This document shows positions 18,879 through 26,326 of a stretch of DNA of 64,000 nucleotides, piece by piece. The notes under the pieces are model-generated. The model was not told the origin of the DNA. It made no database searches and saw nothing but the letters and a program-made list of their open reading frames with translations. Origin of the DNA: Flavobacterium ginsenosidimutans (GTDB lineage: Bacteria; Bacteroidota; Bacteroidia; Flavobacteriales; Flavobacteriaceae). Numbering within the stretch: position 1 is the first letter of the stretch; each line of letters begins with the position of its first letter. The stretch is from positions 1 through 64,000 of the forward strand of contig NZ_QJRJ01000066.1 in assembly GCF_003254625.1 (NCBI RefSeq), written 5' to 3'. Made by a program: the position numbers and the translations under genes.

Positions 18879-21002
18879 GTGAATAAGTTTTTTTTGTCCT
18901 TTGTTTTAATTTTTTCATTCTTTATTGTCTCTTCTCAGCAAAATGGAAGTTCTTCCGTTCAGCCTGGTTTTACGGCAGAAATGTTTCCAGTTTTTCCAAA
19001 TTGCGAAAATTTGGAAGCTAAAAAATTAGAAAATTGTTTTTATAAAGAAGTTCAGGATTTTGTGTTTAACAATTTTCAAGTTCCAGAAAATTTAAAACAA
19101 AACAATTATAAAGGCGAAGTAAAAGTTCTTTTTGAAGTTAATGCTGATGGTGAATTTAAAGTAATTTATGTTTCTGCAGGAAGTGAAGAATTGTCTGAGG
19201 AAGCAAAACGTGTGTTTGGAGCATTTCCGAAGATAAAACCTTCAACTTATAACGGAAAGCCAACTTATTCTAAATATACTATTTCTATTGATATTCCGCT
19301 AAAAAGCTCAGAGCAGATTGCTGCAGAAGCTTTAGCAGCTGCAGAAATCTTAAAGCCAGTTGAAAAACCAATGACCGAATTGGATAGTATAGTATATAAA
19401 AAATACAATAATCCAGAATTTGAAAGTCATTTAAATATTCCATTTTCACATAGTTATTATGCGCAGTTTGATGCAGCGATGAATCAGGTAGGAAGTAATA
19501 ATCATACGGCGTCTAAACCGTATACTTATGCTGAGGTTTCTAAATATTATAATCTAAAGGCAGTCAACGAGTCATTGCAAAAAAAGACTTCGACTTGGCT
19601 GGGAAGAAAATGGTGGAACGAAAACCTAGTTCAGATTCAGGGAGAAGATTATTGGCTGGCTTTGAATCCAATTGTTGATTTGCAATTAGGAAAAGCTTCG
19701 GATCTTGATGCATCTTATACGTATGTGAATACAAGAGCGCTTAATTTTAGAGGAGGTTTAGGAAAACAGATTAATTTTACTACTACATTTTTTGAAAGCC
19801 AAGGTAGATTTGCAGGTTATTTTAATGATTATGCAGAATCAATTAAACCATCGGGAGGAAATCCTGCAATAATACCGGGAATTGGAATTGCAAAACAATT
19901 TAAAACCGATGCTTATGATTTTCCTTTAGCAGAGGCAAACATTACTTTTACGCCTAGTAAGTTTTTTGACCTTCAATTAGGTTATGGCAGAAATTTTATA
20001 GGAGATGGTTATCGTTCTTTGCTTGAAAGTGATGGAGCAAATCCTTATCCATACTTTAAGCTGAATACTAATTTTTGGAAAATTAAATATACCAACACTT
20101 ATATGTGGATGAAAGATGTTCGTCCCGATGTAACAGTAGATGGAACATACGCTACAAAATTTATGGCAAACCACTACTTAAGCTGGAATGTTTCTAATAG
20201 ATTGAATTTAGGATTCTTTGAATCTGTGGTCTGGACCAATACTAATAATAGAGGTTTTGATGCAAGTTTTGTGAATCCAATTATTTTTTATCGTGCCGTT
20301 GAATTTGGATCTTCATCTAAAAGCGGAAACGCACTTTTAGGATTAACAGGTAAATACAAATGGAATAATAGTGTAAATCTGTACTCTCAATTTTTGATTG
20401 ATGAATTTTCTGTGTCTGATGTTGGAGCGGGAAATCAAAGCTGGAAGAATAAATTTGGATTTCAGTTAGGTGCAAAATATTTCAATGCATTCAACGTAAA
20501 AGATTTGTTATTACAAGTTGAATGGAATAGTGTGCGTCCTTATGTGTATTCTCATAGCTCTGTTATTACAAATTATGGGCATAATAACCAAAGTTTAGGG
20601 CATCAATGGGGAGGTAATTTTAGAGAACTTGTCGCAATTGCCCGTTACCATAAAGGACGTTGGCTTGCAGATGCTAAATTTACAGTTGGAACTAGAGGTT
20701 TAGATTTTGATACTGCCGAAGACTCTTATAATTATGGAGGTAATATTTATAAAAGTTATGATCTTAATAGACCTTACGATACAGGTGTAAAAATAGGGCA
20801 GGGAAATAAAACAAGTGTTTTTATTGCAGATATCCAAGGAGGTTATTTGATTAACCCAATGACCAATTTAAAATTATTCGGAAGTTTGATTTATCGAAAT
20901 TTTGATCCGACTCAGGAAACAGCTGCGACTTTTAAGCAAAATACGACTTGGTTTAGCATAGGTTTACGTTCAGATATTTTCAACTGGTATTTTGACTACT
21001 AG
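18879..21002 (+). CDS. remB: RemB-like gliding motility protein (TonB-C-like domain plus Wzi-type barrel)
   Basis: 707 residues from a GTG start, with a signal peptide (MNKFFLSFVLIFSFFIVSS). Residues ~60-148 resemble the C-terminal domain of TonB ('YKGEVKVLFEVNADGEFKV' then 'IDIPL'). The remainder, from ~200, is rich in aromatic beta strands typical of the capsule-assembly Wzi/RemB barrel family and ends in an aromatic strand ('FNWYFDY'). Three genes separate it from sprA (gcvH, vanZ, deoC), the same spacing I recall between sprA and remB in F. johnsoniae. RemB has been linked to gliding, and Wzi to attaching surface polysaccharide. I infer an outer-membrane protein interacting with extracellular polysaccharide. 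The symbol rests on synteny plus domain content. Confidence 0.85.
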   Translation: MNKFFLSFVLIFSFFIVSSQQNGSSSVQPGFTAEMFPVFPNCENLEAKKLENCFYKEVQDFVFNNFQVPENLKQNNYKGEVKVLFEVNADGEFKVIYVSAGSEELSEEAKRVFGAFPKIKPSTYNGKPTYSKYTISIDIPLKSSEQIAAEALAAAEILKPVEKPMTELDSIVYKKYNNPEFESHLNIPFSHSYYAQFDAAMNQVGSNNHTASKPYTYAEVSKYYNLKAVNESLQKKTSTWLGRKWWNENLVQIQGEDYWLALNPIVDLQLGKASDLDASYTYVNTRALNFRGGLGKQINFTTTFFESQGRFAGYFNDYAESIKPSGGNPAIIPGIGIAKQFKTDAYDFPLAEANITFTPSKFFDLQLGYGRNFIGDGYRSLLESDGANPYPYFKLNTNFWKIKYTNTYMWMKDVRPDVTVDGTYATKFMANHYLSWNVSNRLNLGFFESVVWTNTNNRGFDASFVNPIIFYRAVEFGSSSKSGNALLGLTGKYKWNNSVNLYSQFLIDEFSVSDVGAGNQSWKNKFGFQLGAKYFNAFNVKDLLLQVEWNSVRPYVYSHSSVITNYGHNNQSLGHQWGGNFRELVAIARYHKGRWLADAKFTVGTRGLDFDTAEDSYNYGGNIYKSYDLNRPYDTGVKIGQGNKTSVFIADIQGGYLINPMTNLKLFGSLIYRNFDPTQETAATFKQNTTWFSIGLRSDIFNWYFDY

Positions 21003-21116
21003 TTTTTAATAAGATTTTTCAAAACAATAGTGTTAAAGATTTACAAGTTCTTATTTTATGCAGGGTTTATTGAAAAAAATCTATTTTTATAGGTCTATAT
21101 TCTACAATCTAATTTG

Positions 21117-21124
21117 TACATTTG
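21117..21124 (+). promoter_or_regulatory. -7 promoter box for the ctaB operon
   Basis: TACATTTG, 34 nt upstream of the TTG start at 21159. It shows that the in-frame TTG at 21114 is not the start. Confidence 0.65.
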
Positions 21125-21158
21125 CAGCACTCAAAAAAAATACACAAAATACAATAGA

Positions 21159-22061
21159 TTGAACACTGCAAAAAATACATTATCAATCAAATCAATATTT
21201 CTAGATTTTAAAGAGATTACTAAAGCTGGTCTGGCTATTAGTGTATTGTTTTCTTCTATTGCTGGATATTTGTTAGGAGTAGATTCTGAACACCCTTTTA
21301 AATGGAGCGTTTTAGCTGTTTTGGCAGTTGGAGGTTACTGTATGGTTGGGGCTTCAAATGCTTTTAATCAAGTAATTGAAAAAGATATCGATTCTTTGAT
21401 GGATCGTACTAAAAATCGTCCAGTGCCATCAGGACGTATGTCTCCAAAGGTAGCTTTGCTTGTGGCAAGTTTGCTAACTATTTTAGGAATCGCACTTCTT
21501 TATACTATAAATGCTAAGTCAGCAATGTTTGCTGCAATTTCTATATTTCTTTACACAAGTGTATATACGCCATTAAAAACAGTAACTTCGTTGTCTGTTT
21601 TTGTTGGAGCATTTCCTGGAGCAATTCCTTTTATGTTGGGCTGGGTAGCGGCAACAGGCGAATTTGGCATTGAAGCAGGAACTTTATTCTTGATTCAATT
21701 CTTTTGGCAGTTTCCTCATTTTTGGTCTATTGGATGGTTTTTGTATGAAGACTACGAAAAAGCAGGAATTTTTATGCTTCCAACTGGTAAAAAAGATAAT
21801 GGAACGGCATTACAGATTATATTGTATACAATTTGGCTAATAATAGCTTCGTTATTGCCTATGTTAGGTTTTACGGGACAATTGTTTATTTCTCCAATTG
21901 CAGCTATTCTTGTATTTCTTTTAGGAATTTGGATGCTTTTTTATGCGGTAAAACTGTATCGATTAAGAACGGCAAAAGCAGCGAGGACGTTAATGCTAGT
22001 AAGCGTGTCTTATATATCGCTTTTGCAAATTGTATTTATAGTAGATAAATTTTTAAGATAG
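21159..22061 (+). CDS. ctaB: Heme o synthase (protoheme IX farnesyltransferase)
   Basis: 300 residues from TTG at 21159 (MNTAKNTLSIKS). The UbiA prenyltransferase fold has about nine membrane helices, the first Asp-rich motif 'NAFNQVIEKDIDSLMDRTKNRP' divided around 'D..D', and the later 'QFPHFWSIGWFLYEDYEKAG'. It converts heme b to heme o for heme-copper oxidases. It opens the respiratory cluster and is followed after 2 bp by a COX3-type gene, so one transcript is likely. The start is chosen by the promoter at 21117-21124; no ATG is available before the first conserved helix. Confidence 0.94.
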   Translation: MNTAKNTLSIKSIFLDFKEITKAGLAISVLFSSIAGYLLGVDSEHPFKWSVLAVLAVGGYCMVGASNAFNQVIEKDIDSLMDRTKNRPVPSGRMSPKVALLVASLLTILGIALLYTINAKSAMFAAISIFLYTSVYTPLKTVTSLSVFVGAFPGAIPFMLGWVAATGEFGIEAGTLFLIQFFWQFPHFWSIGWFLYEDYEKAGIFMLPTGKKDNGTALQIILYTIWLIIASLLPMLGFTGQLFISPIAAILVFLLGIWMLFYAVKLYRLRTAKAARTLMLVSVSYISLLQIVFIVDKFLR

Positions 22062-22063
22062 TT

Positions 22064-22651
22064 ATGGAAATGACATTAAAAACAAATGAAGAACAATCAA
22101 GAAAGTCAAAATCAGCAAAACTGATTTTACTTTTTGCAATGGTAAGTATGACCATGATGTTTGCGGGTTTAACAAGCGCATTTGTAGTAAGTAAATCAAG
22201 AGCAGACTGGTTGAAGAATTTTGAACTTCCTTCAGCGTTCTATTGGAGTACAGCAGTAATTATTGCATGCAGTGTTACTTTTTATTTAGCTAAAAAAGCT
22301 ATTCAAAAAGATAACAGAAGCGCAGTTACAAGTTTACTTTTAGGAACTTTAGCTTTAGGAGTTTTATTTGTGGTATTGCAATTCAAAGGATTTGGACAAA
22401 TCGTTGCAGAAGGATACTATTTTACAGGAGAAGGTAGCTCAATTACTACAACTTTTCTTTATGTTGTAACAGTTACACACCTGTTGCACTTAGCTGGCGG
22501 ATTAATTTCACTTTTAATTATAATTTATAATCATTTTAAACAAAAATACAATTCGACTCAAACTCTTGGTATAGAACTAGGTGCGATGTATTGGCACTTT
22601 TTGGATTTATTATGGGTATATTTATTTTTATTTTTATATTTCTTTAAATAA
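22064..22651 (+). CDS. Heme-copper oxidase subunit III-like protein (short form)
   Basis: 195 residues with five predicted membrane helices. The C-terminal 'MYWHFLDLLWVYLFLFLYFFK' region (split by the His-Asp-Trp pattern) is the COX3 signature. Subunit III stabilises the oxidase core and does not bind heme. It starts 2 bp after ctaB. It is a shorter paralogue of the 327-residue COX3 protein that follows, and the two may belong to the same oxidase. Subunits I and II are not in this window. Confidence 0.9.
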   Translation: MEMTLKTNEEQSRKSKSAKLILLFAMVSMTMMFAGLTSAFVVSKSRADWLKNFELPSAFYWSTAVIIACSVTFYLAKKAIQKDNRSAVTSLLLGTLALGVLFVVLQFKGFGQIVAEGYYFTGEGSSITTTFLYVVTVTHLLHLAGGLISLLIIIYNHFKQKYNSTQTLGIELGAMYWHFLDLLWVYLFLFLYFFK

Positions 22652-22661
22652 GAAAAAAACG

Positions 22662-22669
22662 TAAATTTG
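22662..22669 (+). promoter_or_regulatory. Internal -7 promoter box between the two COX3 genes
   Basis: TAAATTTG, 24 nt before the start of the second COX3 gene. Confidence 0.55.
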
Positions 22670-22693
22670 GGAACTTTTTAACGAATATCTTTT

Positions 22694-23677
22694 ATGGGAG
22701 CGACAGTTACTACTGCAAACAACGACGAAAAAACTTGGGGAGGCGGTCACAATGAGCCTTTAGGAGCAAGTTATGGTAAAATGATGATGTGGTTTTTTAT
22801 CGTATCAGATGCCTTAACATTCTCTGGATTTCTAGGAGCTTATGGTTTTTCTAGATTTAAATTTATTGAAACTTGGCCTTTGGCTGATGAAGTGTTCACT
22901 CACTTCCCATTTATGCATGGTGTTGCGGCTCCAATGTATTATGTAGCATTAATGACTTTTATTTTGATCTTTTCTTCTGTAACAATGGTACTAGCTGTTG
23001 ATGCAGGACACCAATTGAAAAAAACAAAAGTTGCAATCTACATGTTCTTAACTATTATTGGAGGTTTAATTTTCGTTGGTTCTCAAGCTTGGGAATGGAA
23101 AAACTTCATTAAAGGTGAATATGGAGCAGTTGAAACTGTTGGAGGTAGCTTACTTCAATTTGTGGACAAAGATGGTAAAAGAGTAGCTTTAGCTGATTTT
23201 GCTGTTAAATTGCCAGAACAAAGAGAAGCTTTAACAAGAAGCCATTCAACTTGGTTTATGGAAGATGCTCAATCTCTTCCTTCTTACACAGTTGCTGAAG
23301 TTCAGGCTGGATTTAAAGCTCACCCTGAAATTTTAATTAGAACAGAAAAACTTACAGATAATAAGAAAAAAACAGTCTTATCAAGAGAAGAATCTGAAAA
23401 ACATTTAGCTACTGCTAAATATGTAGTAGAAGGTGCTAACTTGATCAGAAACGAGTATGGTAATAAATTATTCGCTGATTTCTTCTTCTTCATTACAGGT
23501 TTCCACGGATTCCACGTATTCTCTGGAGTTATCATCAATATCATTATTTTCTTTAATGTATTATTAGGTACTTACGAGAAAAGAAGAAGCTACGAAATGG
23601 TAGAGAAAGTTGGATTATACTGGCACTTTGTAGATTTAGTTTGGGTATTTGTATTTACAGTTTTCTACCTAGTTTAA
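22694..23677 (+). CDS. Cytochrome c oxidase subunit III with a long hydrophilic insert
   Basis: 327 residues. Membrane helices at about 30-50, 80-100 and 113-133, then a hydrophilic stretch of ~115 residues (about 141-258), then 'FFFFITGFHGFHVFSGVI' and a last helix ending in the COX3 motif 'WHFVDLVWVFVFTVFYLV'. The insert is Lys/Glu-rich and not part of the classical fold; it probably projects from the membrane. The gene belongs with the flanking COX3 and COX4 genes, which suggests a caa3- or cbaA-type terminal oxidase whose core subunits are elsewhere. Confidence 0.92.
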   Translation: MGATVTTANNDEKTWGGGHNEPLGASYGKMMMWFFIVSDALTFSGFLGAYGFSRFKFIETWPLADEVFTHFPFMHGVAAPMYYVALMTFILIFSSVTMVLAVDAGHQLKKTKVAIYMFLTIIGGLIFVGSQAWEWKNFIKGEYGAVETVGGSLLQFVDKDGKRVALADFAVKLPEQREALTRSHSTWFMEDAQSLPSYTVAEVQAGFKAHPEILIRTEKLTDNKKKTVLSREESEKHLATAKYVVEGANLIRNEYGNKLFADFFFFITGFHGFHVFSGVIINIIIFFNVLLGTYEKRRSYEMVEKVGLYWHFVDLVWVFVFTVFYLV

Positions 23678-23696
23678 TTTTTAGAATTTAATTATT

Positions 23697-24047
23697 ATGT
23701 CACACGAGCACGTATCAAATACAAAAAGAATCTGGTTTGTTTTCGGATTGCTTTCAGTAGTAACTACAATTGAAGTTATCTTAGGGATCTACAAACCTGG
23801 AGTATTAGAATTTAATCATTTTGTTGGATTGAATCTATTAAACTGGATTTTCTATATCTTAACAATTTTCAAAGCATATTATATTGTATGGGCATTTATG
23901 CACATGGAAGGTGAAAAAAGCAGCCTTAGATGGTCTGTTGTTTCTCCTGTTATCTTCCTAGTTTTATATTTATTGTTTATTCTGTTAACAGAAGGACATT
24001 ATATTTATGGGGTTTTTAAAGATTCTACTATTAAATGGAATTTTTAA
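23697..24047 (+). CDS. Cytochrome c oxidase subunit IV family protein
   Basis: 116 residues with three membrane helices (about 12-30, 48-68, 82-104). The sequence 'AYYIVWAFMHMEGEKSSLRW' is typical of the prokaryotic COX4 (COX4_pro) family, small subunits that assist assembly or stability of heme-copper oxidases. It starts 19 bp after the long COX3 gene and ends just before a strong terminator, so it closes the ctaB-COX3-COX3-COX4 operon. Confidence 0.92.
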   Translation: MSHEHVSNTKRIWFVFGLLSVVTTIEVILGIYKPGVLEFNHFVGLNLLNWIFYILTIFKAYYIVWAFMHMEGEKSSLRWSVVSPVIFLVLYLLFILLTEGHYIYGVFKDSTIKWNF

Positions 24048-24067
24048 CATGATATTAATTCGAAAAG

Positions 24068-24092
24068 AAGCTCCGATTTACGGAGCTTTTTT
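24068..24092 (+). terminator. Intrinsic terminator after the COX4 gene
   Basis: AAGCTCCG-attta-CGGAGCTT (8-bp stem, 24068-24075 with 24081-24088) followed by a T-run that merges with the next promoter's -7 box. Confidence 0.9.
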
Positions 24093-24100
24093 TATTTTTG
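24093..24100 (+). promoter_or_regulatory. -7 promoter box overlapping the terminator T-tract
   Basis: TATTTTTG, 26 nt before the ATG at 24127. It would drive the SCO/DUF420 operon independently of the COX operon. Confidence 0.55.
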
Positions 24101-24126
24101 TACCTCAATAATTTTCCGTTAATACA

Positions 24127-24768
24127 ATGAAAAAAAATATAGTTCTCTTTGTACTTTTTGTATTGCCAATTGTAGCGTATTTATTTTTCGCTTCTGGTGT
24201 AAATAGTTTTACGACACTTCCTGTAATAACACCAAAAGTTGCTGATTTTGGAAATTGGAATTCATTAAACGGAAAAAAAATCTCCCTTAATAAAAAGATC
24301 ACCGTATTAGGTTTTTCGGGCTCGAACATTTTAGAAAATAGAGGGAATTATTTTAATTTAAATGAAAAGATCTACAAACGTTATAATGGTTTCGAAGATC
24401 TTCAGTTTGTAGTTTTATGCCCGATTGGAACAGAAAAAGATGCTCAAAAAATCGTTGATGCTTTATCACCTTTTACAGATGTTAAAAACTGGAATTTTGT
24501 ATTTGCTTCAAATGAAGAGATCCAGAAATTTTATGACGGATTGCATTTAAAAGAAAAACTAAATCAAAATCTTGGGACTTCGAATGTTTATATTATTGAT
24601 AAAGAAAGAAACCTAAGAGGAAGAAAAGATAAAGAAGAGTATAAAGAAGGATATGATACTTTTCATCCGTCAGAGTTAAGTAACGAAATGCTGGATGATT
24701 TCAAAATTATCTTATACGAATACCGCGCAGCTTTAAAGAAAAATCATAACGCTACAAAGCAACTTTAA
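24127..24768 (+). CDS. Membrane-anchored thioredoxin-fold-like protein without CxxC
   Basis: 213 residues with one N-terminal membrane helix (about 5-23). The rest resembles a peroxiredoxin/SCO-like domain ('KKITVLGFSGSNILENRG', 'DLQFVVLCPIGTEKDAQ', 'TSNVYIIDKERNLRG'), but the CxxxC motif expected after the first strand is missing; that position reads 'GFSGSNIL'. It is 11 bp upstream of a true SCO gene. I infer a catalytically inactive, membrane-tethered periplasmic SCO/thioredoxin-like partner in cytochrome oxidase assembly. Function is not established. Confidence 0.8.
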   Translation: MKKNIVLFVLFVLPIVAYLFFASGVNSFTTLPVITPKVADFGNWNSLNGKKISLNKKITVLGFSGSNILENRGNYFNLNEKIYKRYNGFEDLQFVVLCPIGTEKDAQKIVDALSPFTDVKNWNFVFASNEEIQKFYDGLHLKEKLNQNLGTSNVYIIDKERNLRGRKDKEEYKEGYDTFHPSELSNEMLDDFKIILYEYRAALKKNHNATKQL

Positions 24769-24779
24769 AATCATTTATA

Positions 24780-25466
24780 ATGTTCAAAAACAAATCATAT
24801 ATAGGAATCTCTTTTGTCATTCTGATTTTCGGGATTTACGCCATTCCTAAAATTGTTGATCGAGTTAAAAACGGTGACGTTGTCAAAGGAAATCGTTTGG
24901 ATAATGTCGAATCGAAATCTTCTAAAGATGCAAAACTCTTGACTATTGGCCCTGCACCAAAATTCGAATTAACGAATCAAGATAATGCGAAGGTTTCAAA
25001 TGAAACTTACAAAGGGAAAGTATATGTTTTGGAATTCTTTTTTACAACTTGCCCGTCTATTTGTCCAAAGATGAATATGAGTATGCTGGAAATTGAAAAG
25101 ACATTTTTTGGAAATCCTAACTTCGGAATTGTTTCAATTACAATTGATCCAAAACACGATACTCCACAAGTTTTAAAAGATCATGCAAAATTACTTGGAG
25201 TAAAATCTTCTAACTGGAATTTCTTAACAGGGGAGAAAGACGTAATTATGGATTTATCAAACAAAGGTTTTAATCTTTATGCTGGCGAAAATGATAAAGT
25301 AAGCGGAGGTTTTGAACACTCAGGATTGTTTGCTTTAATTGATAAAGATGGAAACATTCGATGCAGAAAAGATGAATACGGAAATCCTAGTATTTATTAT
25401 GATGGTTTAGACAAAAAAGGAGTTCGCGATATTCAAGAAGACATTAAAATTTTATTAGCAGAATAA
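24780..25466 (+). CDS. SCO family copper chaperone
   Basis: 228 residues with an N-terminal membrane anchor (about 7-24). A thioredoxin fold carries the SCO copper site: C91 and C95 in 'TTCPSICPKMNMS' and H180 in 'GFEHSGLFALID'. SCO proteins deliver copper to, or reduce, the CuA site of cytochrome oxidase subunit II on the periplasmic side. The gene sits in an operon with the CxxC-less homologue upstream and DUF420 2 bp downstream, consistent with oxidase maturation. Confidence 0.93.
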   Translation: MFKNKSYIGISFVILIFGIYAIPKIVDRVKNGDVVKGNRLDNVESKSSKDAKLLTIGPAPKFELTNQDNAKVSNETYKGKVYVLEFFFTTCPSICPKMNMSMLEIEKTFFGNPNFGIVSITIDPKHDTPQVLKDHAKLLGVKSSNWNFLTGEKDVIMDLSNKGFNLYAGENDKVSGGFEHSGLFALIDKDGNIRCRKDEYGNPSIYYDGLDKKGVRDIQEDIKILLAE

Positions 25467-25468
25467 AA

Positions 25469-26053
25469 ATGGAAGATAATACTTTAGAGAAAAAATATAA
25501 TAAATTGATTATTGCGGTTTCAATTGTAATTCCGGTTGTAGTAGCAATTTTGTTCGGAGTTAAATTAAAAGATTTTGGTTTTAATGTAGAGCCTTTATCG
25601 TTTTTGCCACCAATTTATGCAACTACAAATGGTATCACTGCTGTTGTGCTAGTTTGGGCGGTTTTAGCAATAAAAAATGGAAAACAAAAATTGCACGAAC
25701 GATTAATGACTTTTGCAATTGCTTTATCTGTTGCATTCTTGGTTATGTATGTGGCCTATCATATGACTTCTGATTCTACAAAATTTGGAGATTCTAACCA
25801 CGATGGTATTTTGGATGCAGTAGAAAGCGCTAAAGTTGGTTCATTGCGATTAGTTTACTTTGTTATTCTAATAACTCATATTTTGCTTTCTATTATAATT
25901 ATTCCGTTGGTTTTAATTACTTATGTAAGAGCACTTGCAAAACGATTTGACAAACACAGAAAAATTGCGAAGATCACTTTTCCAATTTGGCTGTATGTCG
26001 CTGTAACTGGAGTTGTAGTATTTTTAATGATTTCTCCTTATTATGCACACTAA
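25469..26053 (+). CDS. DUF420 membrane protein
   Basis: 194 residues with five predicted membrane helices. 'TTNGITAVVLVWAVLAIKNGKQKLHERLM', split as a helix plus loop, and 'THILLSIIIIPLVLIT' match DUF420, a CtaM/YozB-like family found with heme-copper oxidase assembly genes. In Firmicutes the related CtaM is needed for caa3/aa3-type oxidase maturation; the same role here is inference. Starts 2 bp after SCO, and its last 11 bases overlap the next small gene. Confidence 0.9.
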   Translation: MEDNTLEKKYNKLIIAVSIVIPVVVAILFGVKLKDFGFNVEPLSFLPPIYATTNGITAVVLVWAVLAIKNGKQKLHERLMTFAIALSVAFLVMYVAYHMTSDSTKFGDSNHDGILDAVESAKVGSLRLVYFVILITHILLSIIIIPLVLITYVRALAKRFDKHRKIAKITFPIWLYVAVTGVVVFLMISPYYAH

Positions 26054-26306
26054 AAAAAATAATTTTCAAATTATAAAATCCAAATTTCAAGCCTTAGTTT
26101 TTGGAATTTGTTTTTTCCTTATTGGAGCTTCTGCCAATGCGCAATGTGCAATGTGCCGTGCGGCATTATCAGGAGATTCTAATATTAAAAAAGCTGAAGC
26201 GGTAAATGATGGAATTGTTTATTTAATGGTAATTCCGTATTTACTTGTCGCGATTATAGGATATCTGATTTATCGAATGTATTCTAAAAAGAAAAAAGCA
26301 GTGTAA
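26043..26306 (+). CDS. Small CxxC membrane protein
   Basis: 87 residues. A signal-like helix (about 17-33) ends near 'SANA', followed by 'QCAMCRAALSG' with a CxxC pair and then a C-terminal membrane helix (about 60-80) ending in a Lys-rich tail. It overlaps DUF420 by 11 bp and is the last gene of the SCO operon. The CxxC faces the periplasm if the first helix is a signal peptide, so a copper or heme handling role is possible; I do not know a characterised homologue. Confidence 0.8.
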   Translation: MHTKKNNFQIIKSKFQALVFGICFFLIGASANAQCAMCRAALSGDSNIKKAEAVNDGIVYLMVIPYLLVAIIGYLIYRMYSKKKKAV

Positions 26307-26325
26307 TTTTACACTGCTTTTCTTT
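26296..26325. terminator. Bidirectional terminator between convergent genes
   Basis: An 11-bp stem (about 26296-26306 with 26309-26319) overlaps the stop codon of the + gene, followed by TTTTCTTTTTT; the A-rich left arm provides the T-run for the minus-strand gene. Confidence 0.82.
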
Positions 26326-26326
26326 T

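Noticed and set aside
21114..21158. Upstream TTG start for ctaB
   Set aside because: It precedes and overlaps the TACATTTG box; TTG at 21159 gives the family-like N-terminus.
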